A stretch of DNA of 14,940 nt from Rhodothermaceae bacterium (GTDB lineage: Bacteria > Bacteroidota > Rhodothermia > Rhodothermales > Rubricoccaceae), in assembly GCA_013003465.1 (NCBI GenBank), contig JABDIZ010000180.1, positions 1-14,940 on the forward strand, in the 5' to 3' direction. Under the pieces are notes generated by a model. It searched no databases. It was not told where the DNA came from and was given only the letters and a program-made list of their open reading frames with translations. Position numbers and translations under genes: made by a program. Positions within the stretch are counted from its first letter, which is position 1. The number at the start of each line of letters is the position of its first letter. Of this stretch, positions 7,008 through 14,940 are shown piece by piece.

Positions 7008-7952
7008 ATGTTCAACCACCACGACCTGCCCGTCTCGATCTTCGCTGGGCGCAGCATCCCTGCGCTCGCCGAGCGCATTGCGGCGCACTACGGCAGTGCG
7101 CTGGGGCAGGTGACGCTGCGCAACTTCTCCGACGGCGAGATCTACGTCCGCTACGAGGAGTCCATCCGCGGCACCGATCTGTTCATTATTCAGTCCACGC
7201 CGCCCCCGGCGGACCACTGGATGGAGCTGCTGCTCATGATTGACGCGGCGCGGCGGGCGAGCGCGGCGCGGATCACGGCCGTCATCCCGTACTTCGGCTA
7301 CGCGCGGCAGGACCGGAAGGACCAGCCGCGCGTGAGCATCGCAGCGCGCATGCTGGCGAGCATGCTGCAAACCGCAGGCGTCGACCGCGTCCTGACGATG
7401 GATCTCCACGCCGCCCAGATCCAGGGCTTCTTCGACATCCCCGTGGATCACCTCTACGGCTCGGCCGTCTTCGAAGAGCACTTTCTCCAGGACCCCATGG
7501 CGAACCTCGTCGTGGTGGCGCCGGATGTGGGAGCCTCGAAGGTTGCGCGCGCCTACGCCAAGCGCCTCAGCGCCGACCTCGCACTCATCGACAAGCGCCG
7601 CCCGCAGGCCAACGTCGCCGAAGTCATGAACATCATCGGTGAGGTCGAGGGCCGCAACTGCCTGCTCATTGACGACATGGTGGACACGGCGGGCACGCTC
7701 ACCTCGGGTGCCAACGCGCTCATCGATGCGGGCGCCCTCAGCGTGCAGGCCTTCGCCACCCATGCCCTGCTTTCCGGCCCGGCCATCGACCGCATCGAGG
7801 CGAGTGCGCTCCAGCGCCTCCTCGTTACCGATACCGTCCCACTGCACCGGACGAGCGAGAAGATCGAGGTGCTCTCGGTCGCCCCGCTCTTCGCTGACGC
7901 CATCCATCGCATCTACGCCGACGAGTCCATCTCCACGCTTTTCGTTGAATAA
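7008..7952 (+). CDS. prs: Ribose-phosphate pyrophosphokinase (PRPP synthetase)
   Basis: A 314-residue cytoplasmic enzyme that makes 5-phosphoribosyl-1-diphosphate from ribose-5-phosphate and ATP for purine, pyrimidine, NAD, His and Trp synthesis. Visible family elements, in order, are FSDGE near the N-terminus (40-44), the ATP-binding segment YARQDRK (98-104), DLHAAQIQGFF (132-142) with the metal/ATP-binding His134, the flexible-loop segment DKRRP (195-199) and the PRPP-binding loop DDMVDTAGT (222-230). The segment APDVGASKVARAYAKRL (171-187) fits the family but has Ala-Ser-Lys where many class I enzymes have Gly-Val-Val, so regulation by phosphate or ADP may differ; that is inference. The length is normal for class I. 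It sits 106 bases after tRNA-Gln and 62 bases before rplY, all on the same strand. The ATG at 7008 follows a long pyrimidine-rich leader and has no purine-rich ribosome binding site. Confidence 0.97.
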   Translation: MFNHHDLPVSIFAGRSIPALAERIAAHYGSALGQVTLRNFSDGEIYVRYEESIRGTDLFIIQSTPPPADHWMELLLMIDAARRASAARITAVIPYFGYARQDRKDQPRVSIAARMLASMLQTAGVDRVLTMDLHAAQIQGFFDIPVDHLYGSAVFEEHFLQDPMANLVVVAPDVGASKVARAYAKRLSADLALIDKRRPQANVAEVMNIIGEVEGRNCLLIDDMVDTAGTLTSGANALIDAGALSVQAFATHALLSGPAIDRIEASALQRLLVTDTVPLHRTSEKIEVLSVAPLFADAIHRIYADESISTLFVE

Positions 7953-7987
7953 ATGCTCTGGGCGTCGAGTGTCTACCACGGCGCCTC

Positions 7988-8014
7988 CAGCCCACAGCCC
8001 ATAGCCCCAACCCC
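7988..8014 (+). repeat. Short heptanucleotide repeat abutting the rplY start codon
   Basis: CAGCCCA (7988-7994), CAGCCCA (7995-8001) and TAGCCCC (8002-8008) follow one another, then AACCCC (8009-8014), then ATG. The 11-mer CAGCCCACAGC is also found on the minus strand within the ABC-F heptad tract (plus-strand 2388-2398). The G-poor tract occupies the place of a Shine-Dalgarno site. Confidence 0.55.
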
Positions 8015-8686
8015 ATGGATACCCTGACCCTGAACGTGCAGCCGCGCGAGACCGGCAAGAAGGCCGTCAAAGCCACCCGCAACGCGGGCCTCGTGCCCGG
8101 CGTGCTCTACGGCGCCCACCAGGAACCGGTCCACTTCTCCACCGAAGTGCTCGACCTCCGTCCCCTGATCCACACCAGCGCCACGCACCGCATCGAGTTA
8201 GTCGTCGATGGGGCGAGCGAGCCCTATGACTGCATCGTCAAGACGGTGGACTTCCACCCCGTCACGGACGCGCCCATCCACATCGACTTCCAGGCCCTCA
8301 CCGAGGGCGAGAAGCTTACGATGACGGTCCCGATCCATCTCGATGGCATCGCTGTCGGCGTGAAGGACGGCGGGGTGCTCGGCCAGCCGCTCAACGAACT
8401 GGAGCTCCGCTGCCTGCCGAAAGACATCCCCGGCTCCATCTCCGTCGATATCTCGGCGATGGAAATCGGCGACTCGATCCACGTCGAGGACCTCTCGCTG
8501 CCTGGGGAGATCGAGGTGCTGACCGACCCGGCCCGTACGCTCGTGACCGTCTCGGCGCCGCGCCTTGAGGTCGAGGAAGAGCCGACCGAGACCCTCGGGT
8601 TGTTTGGTGACGAGGTCATCGAAGGGGTCGAGGGCGAAGCCCCCGAAGGTGCCGAGGACGCGGGCGACGACGAGTCGGCCGAGTAG
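8015..8686 (+). CDS. rplY: 50S ribosomal protein L25, long Ctc/TL5 form
   Basis: A 223-residue L25 family protein that binds 5S rRNA in the large ribosomal subunit. Residues 1-92 form the L25 RNA-binding domain: LTLNVQPRETGKKAVKATRN, GLVPGVLYG (25-33), and the DFHPVTDAPIHIDFQAL segment (78-94). Residues about 95-183 form the extra beta domain of the TL5/Ctc form, with GVKDGGVLGQPLNELELRCLP (115-135) as its clear signature. A very acidic, disordered tail follows (about 185-223, EEEPTE to DDESAE). The short E. coli type has only the first domain; this longer form is usual in most other bacteria. It lies between prs and pth, an order widely kept across bacteria, and is probably co-transcribed with both. 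The ATG at 8015 directly follows a C-rich repeat tract. Confidence 0.96.
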   Translation: MDTLTLNVQPRETGKKAVKATRNAGLVPGVLYGAHQEPVHFSTEVLDLRPLIHTSATHRIELVVDGASEPYDCIVKTVDFHPVTDAPIHIDFQALTEGEKLTMTVPIHLDGIAVGVKDGGVLGQPLNELELRCLPKDIPGSISVDISAMEIGDSIHVEDLSLPGEIEVLTDPARTLVTVSAPRLEVEEEPTETLGLFGDEVIEGVEGEAPEGAEDAGDDESAE

Positions 8687-8733
8687 GGTTAGTGCCTTTG
8701 CCTTCCTCCGAATCCAGCAGGCCGGAGCGCGCG

Positions 8734-9369
8734 ATGCGTTCTGGCCTGCTGCGTCGCTTCTGGCCGTTCCGGGCGCGCACCTCCGAGGAGGTGCCGGAGG
8801 TGAGCCGCCTCATCATCGGGCTCGGCAACCCCGGCCCTGACTACGAAGACACGCGCCACAACATCGGGTTCGAGATCGCGGAGCGCGTGGCGGAGAAGGC
8901 CGGGCTCACGGCGTGGACCGAAGCCGCCTCCGCGCTCGTGGCCGAGGGTCAGTGGCGGGGCCGACCGGTGGCCGTGGCTAAGCCACTCACGTTCATGAAC
9001 CGGAGCGGGCAGGCCTACCGGGCGCTGCTGCGCCGCTACACGCTCGCACCGGACGACGTGCTCGTGGTCTACGATGACCTCTCGCTGCCGGAGGGCGCGC
9101 TGCGGCTGCGTGGCCAGGGCAGCGCGGGCGGCCACAACGGCGTGCAGGACATCGCGGATCGCCTCAATTCGACGGAATTTCCCCGCCTCCGCGTGGGCAT
9201 CGGCAATAGCTTCCCCGCCGGTGGTCAAGTACGCTACGTGCTGGAACCGTTCGCAGACGACCAGCGGCCGATCATGGACGAAGCCGTCGAGGCGGCGGCT
9301 GAGGCCGCGCTGACCTTCATCCGCGACGACCTGACGACCGCGATGAACCGCCATAACCGCCGGGGCTGA
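8734..9369 (+). CDS. pth: Peptidyl-tRNA hydrolase
   Basis: A Pth1-type enzyme that frees tRNA from peptidyl-tRNAs dropped from ribosomes. Numbered from the upstream GTG at 8692, it has LIIGLGNPGPDYEDTRHNIGF (40-60) with Asn46 and the catalytic His56, KPLTFMNRSG with Asn103, VVYDDLSLP with Asp128, and GSAGGHNGV with Asn149. These match E. coli Asn10, His20, Asn68, Asp93 and Asn114. Three starts are possible. GTG 8692 begins 6 bases after the rplY stop. ATG 8734, used here, gives 211 residues with a basic 22-residue extension. GTG 8800 gives the minimal family N-terminus just before LIIGLGNPG. The ATG is preferred on codon grounds only. The gene follows rplY closely, which suggests a shared transcript, and is followed by an inverted repeat and then hppA. 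Confidence 0.95.
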   Translation: MRSGLLRRFWPFRARTSEEVPEVSRLIIGLGNPGPDYEDTRHNIGFEIAERVAEKAGLTAWTEAASALVAEGQWRGRPVAVAKPLTFMNRSGQAYRALLRRYTLAPDDVLVVYDDLSLPEGALRLRGQGSAGGHNGVQDIADRLNSTEFPRLRVGIGNSFPAGGQVRYVLEPFADDQRPIMDEAVEAAAEAALTFIRDDLTTAMNRHNRRG

Positions 9370-9383
9370 TGCTCCGGCTCTTG

Positions 9384-9424
9384 CGTGTTGCGTAGCGGGT
9401 TCGCTTGCGCCGATACGCAACACG
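9384..9424 (+). repeat. 11-bp perfect inverted repeat in the pth-hppA gap
   Basis: CGTGTTGCGTA (9384-9394) and TACGCAACACG (9414-9424) are perfect reverse complements around a 19-base spacer. The hexamer GCGGGT (9395-9400), just after the left arm, is also complementary to ACCCGC (9425-9430), just after the right arm. TACGCAAC recurs near 9455. No T-run follows, so it is not a standard terminator. It may be a leader hairpin, mRNA-processing site or remnant of a dispersed repeat. Confidence 0.55.
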
Positions 9425-9485
9425 ACCCGCCACGACGGCGAAGTCAACTACGCAACCGAAACCCTCACCCTCACCCATACTCCTC

Positions 9486-11585
<2,100 letters not shown>

Positions 11586-11610
11586 GCGCTTTAGGACCAG
11601 CCTTACGGCG

Positions 11611-11651
11611 CAAGCGCCCAGCCATAGTGCATGGCTGGGCGCTTGTTTTTT
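11611..11651 (+). terminator. Strong intrinsic terminator after hppA
   Basis: CAAGCGCCCAGCCAT (11611-11625) and ATGGCTGGGCGCTTG (11631-11645) form a perfect 15-bp stem with a five-base loop (AGTGC), followed by six T's at 11646-11651. It starts 26 bases after the hppA stop codon and separates hppA from the cytochrome gene. It is the clearest terminator in the window. Confidence 0.93.
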
Positions 11652-11800
11652 AATGCGCTAGCCCAGATTATGGGAAGGCGATGAGTCCCGGTCCAGGGTT
11701 TTGTCGCATAAAGGATTAAGAGGGGCCGGTGGTCCGCGCCGCGTAGGCGAAGGGGTTGGCTCCTGATGTCCCAATCTCTCTCACAAGCTCTCCCACAGTC

Positions 11801-12685
11801 ATGCGCAAGGTGTTAAAATGGATCGGTATCGGGCTCGGTAGCCTCATTGTGCTCCTGCTCATCGCGGGGTTCACGATGTACCTGATCGGCGGCTCGAAGC
11901 TGAACCAGACGTACGCGGTGCACACCGCCGACCTCGTCATTCCTACGGACTCGGCTTCGCTCGTGCGTGGGGCGCACCTCGCGCGTATTAATGGCTGCAC
12001 CGACTGCCACGGCCCCGATCTCAGCGGTCAGGTCTTCGTGGACGCCCCGCCATTTCGCGTCGTGGCCGCGAACCTGACGGCAGGCGCGGGCGGCATCGGA
12101 CGCACCTACACTGCCGAGGACTGGGACCGAACCATCCGCCACGGCGTCAAGCCCGACGGCAAGCCGGTGTTCATCATGCCCTCGGCGGCGTTCCACCGCC
12201 TCTCAGACGAAGACACGGCGGCGCTCATCGCCTACCTCCAGCAGGTGCCAGCCGTGGACCATGACCTGCCCCCCACCGAAATCCGCACGCCCGGGCGTCT
12301 CATGGCTGCCGGGCCGCTCGACGTAGCGATGGAGGTGCGGACGGAGCCCGCTCGGTCGAGTCGCCCGCCCATTGGACCGACGGCGGACTATGGCGAATAC
12401 CTGGCTTCCGGGGTCTGTGCCTACTGCCACGGGGAGGGCCTCCTGGGAGCCCAGCCCGCGACCCCCGGTTCGCCCCCTGCGCCCTCGCTCGTTGCGGCCG
12501 GGCAGTGGTCGCTCGACGAGTTCACCACGACGCTGCGCACGGGCACCACGCCCGGCGGGCGCACGCTGGACCCGGAGTTCATGCCCGTCGCCTTCACGAG
12601 CCAGTACGACAGCACGGAGTACCGGGCGCTCCACGCCTACCTCGAGACGCTGCAAGGCGGCATCCAGACGGCCTCTGACTCCTGA
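11801..12685 (+). CDS. Membrane-anchored dihaem cytochrome c
   Basis: A 294-residue c-type cytochrome for electron transfer on the outer side of the cytoplasmic membrane. A basic start (MRKVLKW) and an uncleaved-looking helix (about 8-29) anchor the protein. Two haem-binding motifs follow, CTDCH (66-70) and CAYCH (206-210), so it carries two haem c groups. Likely sixth ligands are Met126 in FIMP and Met261 in EFMP, each at a typical distance after its motif. Two similar cytochrome domains (about 52-152 and 195-287) are joined by a Pro-rich linker, which suggests an internal duplication. The family resembles mono/dihaem cytochromes that accept electrons from dehydrogenases or feed terminal oxidases, but no partner gene is visible here. 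A TTG start at 11756 would add 15 residues before the anchor; ATG 11801 is preferred. It lies alone between the hppA terminator and an inverted repeat, so it is probably monocistronic. Confidence 0.93.
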   Translation: MRKVLKWIGIGLGSLIVLLLIAGFTMYLIGGSKLNQTYAVHTADLVIPTDSASLVRGAHLARINGCTDCHGPDLSGQVFVDAPPFRVVAANLTAGAGGIGRTYTAEDWDRTIRHGVKPDGKPVFIMPSAAFHRLSDEDTAALIAYLQQVPAVDHDLPPTEIRTPGRLMAAGPLDVAMEVRTEPARSSRPPIGPTADYGEYLASGVCAYCHGEGLLGAQPATPGSPPAPSLVAAGQWSLDEFTTTLRTGTTPGGRTLDPEFMPVAFTSQYDSTEYRALHAYLETLQGGIQTASDS

Positions 12686-12708
12686 TAGGCGGCGAACCCC
12701 ACGAAACA

Positions 12709-12754
12709 ACCGCGAAGCGCTTCGGGTCACACTCAGCCCGAAGCGCTTCGCGGT
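12709..12754. repeat. 18-bp perfect inverted repeat containing two 12-bp palindromes
   Basis: ACCGCGAAGCGCTTCGGG (12709-12726) is the perfect reverse complement of CCCGAAGCGCTTCGCGGT (12737-12754), with a 10-base spacer. Each arm contains the palindrome CGAAGCGCTTCG (12713-12724 and 12739-12750), so the same site occurs twice, 26 bases apart. TATATTT follows at once (12754-12760). It may end the cytochrome transcript, though the T-run is weak, or form a double operator just upstream of a -10-like TATATT for the E2 gene. Confidence 0.6.
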
Positions 12755-12796
12755 ATATTTCGCGTCCGCCTCTTCTGAGCCCAACCCCCGCATCTC

Positions 12797-14707
12797 ATGG
12801 CCCGCGTCGATGTCGTCATGCCCAAAATGGGCGAGAGTGTCATGGAAGGCACCGTCCTCGAATGGAAAAAGCAGGTCGGTGACGTGATCGAGCAGGACGA
12901 GACGCTCCTGGAGATCTCGACCGACAAAGTCGACTCCGAGGTGCCCGCGCCCGACGCCGGTCGACTCGTGGAGATCCTCGTCGAAGAAGGCGACACGGTG
13001 GACGTAGGCACGCCCATCGCCGTGATCGAAACCGACGTGAACGCGGAGGTCGGGAGCGGCAGCAGTGATGATGCGCCCGATGCCGAGGCGGCTGAGCCGG
13101 CGCCTGTTGCTGGTCCGGTGATCGAGGCTGCGGGTGAGCCGGCGGACGCGGCCCCGCCTGCAGACGAGCCGCAGCCTGCAGAGGAAGAAGCCGAGGCGCC
13201 TGCCGCGTCGAGCGGCGATGGCGCCGCGCCGAGCGCAGCACCCGCTGGCGGGGGCGAGCGGATCGAAGTAGTGATGCCCAAGATGGGCGAATCGGTGATG
13301 GAGGGCACGGTCCTCACCTGGAGCAAGCAGGTCGGCGACGAAGTCGAACTCGACGAGACGCTGCTGGAGATTTCGACGGACAAGGTGGATTCCGAAGTGC
13401 CGAGCCCGGCTGCAGGCGTGCTCGTGGAGATCCTCGTCGAAGAAGGCGAAACCGTGGAAGTCGGGACGCCGATTGCCATCGTGGCCTCGGGCGACGCGGC
13501 CACCGCGCCTGTTGCGGCACCGACGGCCGAGCGGGAGCCCGAAACCATCGGCACCGCCCCCTCGGCAGACGAGCCGTCCAGTGCGCCCGATCCGGCCGAG
13601 AAGAGCTATGGCATGACCGGCGAGGTTCTCGCTGGCGACGGCGCCCCGATGGCCGAGCCGGTTCCCGTTGGCGAGGCTCCCGGATCGGAGTCTGGGGCAG
13701 GCTCACCCATCCCGCGCCGCAGCGACAGCGGACGCTTCTACTCGCCCCTCGTCCGTTCCATCGCGGAAGCCGAAGGCCTCTCGCTGACGGAACTGGAACG
13801 CGTCGAAGGCTCGGGCGCGGAAGGCCGCGTGACCAAGCAGGACGTGATGGGCTACCTCGAAAACCGAGGCGCTCAACCGGTCCCACAGCCGACGGCCCAG
13901 CCCGAGGTGCGGCAAGCGCCTGCTTCGGCGCCGCAGAAGGCGGCGCCCTCGCGTCCGGCGGCTCCAGCGCCCGCCGCCACCGAGGCGGGCGACCGCGTTG
14001 AGGTGATCGAGATGGACCGGATGCGGCAGCTCATCGCCGAGCACATGACACGCTCGAAGGCGACGAGCGCGCATGTCACCTCGTTCACTGAGGTCGATAT
14101 GACGGGCATCGTGCAGCACCGCGAGGCGCACAAAAAAGCCTTCCAGGAGCGCGAGGGCACCAAGCTCACGTTCACGCCCTACTTCATCCTCGCGGCTGTC
14201 GAGCCGCTGCGCGAGCACCCGCTGCTCAACAGTTCGGTCGAAGGGAAGCGCGTGCTCGTCAAGAAGGACTTCCACATCGGCATCGCCGTCGCCATCGGGA
14301 AGAAGGGCCTGCTCGTGCCCATCGTGCGCCACGCCGGGCAGCAGAACCTGACCGGCCTCACGCACACGCTGGCCGACCTCGCCGAGCGGACCCGCAACAA
14401 GCAACTCCTCCCCGACGAACTCCAGGGCGGCACCTTCACCATCACCAACGTCGGCTCGCTCGGCTCGCTGATGGGCACGCCGATCATCAACCAGCCGCAG
14501 GTGGCCATCCTCTCGCCGGGCGCCATCGTCAAGCGGCCCGTGGTGGTGGAGGACCCGAGCCTCGGCGACGTCATCGCCATCCGGCACATGATGTACGTCT
14601 CACTCAGCTACGACCACCGCATCATCGACGGGGCGATGGCGGCGAGCTTCCTCCGCGCCTACCGCGAGCGGCTCGAAGGCATCACCGCCACCAGCGAACT
14701 GTTCTAG
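12797..14707 (+). CDS. 2-oxoacid dehydrogenase E2 (dihydrolipoamide acyltransferase), two lipoyl domains
   Basis: A 636-residue core subunit of a 2-oxoacid dehydrogenase complex; it moves acyl groups from lipoate to CoA. Two lipoyl domains begin with VMPKMGESVMEGTVL (residues 7-21 and 159-173) and carry the lipoylated lysines in STDKVDSEVP (Lys44 and Lys196). They are joined by Ala/Pro/Glu-rich flexible linkers (about 81-153 and 231-312). A peripheral-subunit-binding domain follows (about 314-354, FYSPLVRSIAEAEGLSL to VTKQDVMGYL), then another Ala/Pro linker and the acyltransferase domain (about 400-632). The catalytic motif DHRIIDG (606-612) has His607 and Asp611. The substrate is not certain. 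MPKMGES-type lipoyl domains in Bacteroidota are often branched-chain or general 2-oxoacid E2s, whereas the two-domain build also occurs in some SucB proteins. No E1 or E3 gene is adjacent. The end overlaps the convergent kinase gene by four bases. Confidence 0.95.
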   Translation: MARVDVVMPKMGESVMEGTVLEWKKQVGDVIEQDETLLEISTDKVDSEVPAPDAGRLVEILVEEGDTVDVGTPIAVIETDVNAEVGSGSSDDAPDAEAAEPAPVAGPVIEAAGEPADAAPPADEPQPAEEEAEAPAASSGDGAAPSAAPAGGGERIEVVMPKMGESVMEGTVLTWSKQVGDEVELDETLLEISTDKVDSEVPSPAAGVLVEILVEEGETVEVGTPIAIVASGDAATAPVAAPTAEREPETIGTAPSADEPSSAPDPAEKSYGMTGEVLAGDGAPMAEPVPVGEAPGSESGAGSPIPRRSDSGRFYSPLVRSIAEAEGLSLTELERVEGSGAEGRVTKQDVMGYLENRGAQPVPQPTAQPEVRQAPASAPQKAAPSRPAAPAPAATEAGDRVEVIEMDRMRQLIAEHMTRSKATSAHVTSFTEVDMTGIVQHREAHKKAFQEREGTKLTFTPYFILAAVEPLREHPLLNSSVEGKRVLVKKDFHIGIAVAIGKKGLLVPIVRHAGQQNLTGLTHTLADLAERTRNKQLLPDELQGGTFTITNVGSLGSLMGTPIINQPQVAILSPGAIVKRPVVVEDPSLGDVIAIRHMMYVSLSYDHRIIDGAMAASFLRAYRERLEGITATSELF

Positions 14708-14940
14708 GCTGCGTTCACGGGCAGGGTCACGACAAAGGTCGTGCCTTCCCCCAGTCTGCTCGTGGCGGTGAGTGTGCCGCCGTGGCTCTTCGTCACGATG
14801 TCGTAGGCCAGCGAGAGGCCGAGGCCGGTGCCGTCGCCGGGCGGCTTCGTGGTGAAGAAGGGCTCGAACAGGCGCGCCTGTGTCGCCTCGTCCATGCCGG
14901 GGCCGTCGTCTTCGACGTGGACCTCGACGTGCCCCTCCAG
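14704..14940 (-). CDS. Sensor histidine kinase, C-terminal ATPase end (partial)
   Basis: The last 78 residues of a histidine kinase whose 5' part lies beyond the right edge. The frame is open to the window end. Visible from the edge are EDDGPGMDEA (ATP-binding G1 box, DxGxG), LFEPFFTTK (F box) and GDGTGLGLSLAYDIV (G2 box), ending TFVVTLPVNAA. These are the late motifs of the HATPase_c domain in the usual order and spacing. The N box, the phospho-accepting histidine and any sensor or receiver domains are outside the window, so the signal sensed cannot be told. The TAG stop (14704-14706) shares the palindrome CTAG with the stop of the convergent E2 gene, leaving no intergenic terminator. Confidence 0.9.
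   Translation of the reverse strand: MEGHVEVHVEDDGPGMDEATQARLFEPFFTTKPPGDGTGLGLSLAYDIVTKSHGGTLTATSRLGEGTTFVVTLPVNAA

Noticed and set aside
9384..9430. An H-type pseudoknot in the hppA leader
   Set aside because: The two complementary pairs directly abut, leaving zero-length connecting loops across an 11-bp stem, which is not sterically possible. Only the simple inverted repeat is reported.
11652..11800. A promoter for the cytochrome gene, e.g. TTGTTT (11644) with GATTAT (11666)
   Set aside because: The proposed -35 overlaps the terminator T-run and the -10 is poor. Nothing else in this gap stood out.
11716..12000. A 94-codon minus-strand frame ending NPFAYAARTTGPS near the cytochrome start
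   Set aside because: Its tail looked like the end of a real protein, but most of it overlaps the cytochrome coding region and no family signature could be found.

Overview
The window is ordinary chromosomal DNA from a high-GC bacterium. The best guess is a Rhodothermota/Rhodothermia-type member of the Bacteroidota (Salinibacter, Rubricoccus or Rubrivirga relatives). Reasons: GC-rich genes without purine-rich Shine-Dalgarno sites, lipoproteins with short LVGC/LTGC lipoboxes, a YheS-like ABC-F protein, an E2 acyltransferase with the MPKMGES lipoyl signature common in Bacteroidota, and short C-rich heptanucleotide tracts near genes. This is inferred from style and has no marker-gene proof. I see no phage, insertion sequence, CRISPR array or defence locus.

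Layout. (1) 46-2040, plus strand: a small Ig-like lipoprotein and a large alanine-rich lipoprotein of unknown function. A strong terminator-like hairpin lies just upstream of the second gene and another hairpin lies after it. (2) 2054-6555 (or 6639), minus strand: in transcription order an Asp/Glu-type amino acid racemase, a WcaJ-like polyprenyl-phosphate sugar-1-phosphate transferase that starts exopolysaccharide synthesis, and an ABC-F ribosome-associated ATPase. (3) 6752-11651, plus strand: a good promoter, tRNA-Gln(TTG), prs, rplY, pth and hppA, closed by a 15-bp perfect-stem terminator with six T's. This is probably one housekeeping transcription unit. The tRNA-Gln-prs-rplY-pth order also occurs in Pseudomonas-type Proteobacteria. 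(4) 11801-14707, plus strand: a membrane-anchored dihaem cytochrome c, an 18-bp perfect inverted repeat, then a dihydrolipoamide acyltransferase (E2) with two lipoyl domains. (5) 14704-14940, minus strand: the C-terminal ATPase end of a sensor histidine kinase, which overlaps the E2 gene tail to tail through a shared CTAG.

The central block groups translation and nucleotide functions: a tRNA, PRPP synthesis, ribosomal protein L25 and peptidyl-tRNA recycling. It is joined to a membrane pyrophosphatase that recovers energy from pyrophosphate, including the pyrophosphate released when PRPP is used. The cytochrome and E2 belong to respiration and central carbon oxidation. No clearly new system was found. 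The most interesting signals are non-coding: a heptanucleotide-periodic tract inside the ABC-F linker with a relative just before the rplY start codon, C-rich leaders in place of Shine-Dalgarno sites, and several unusual inverted repeats.
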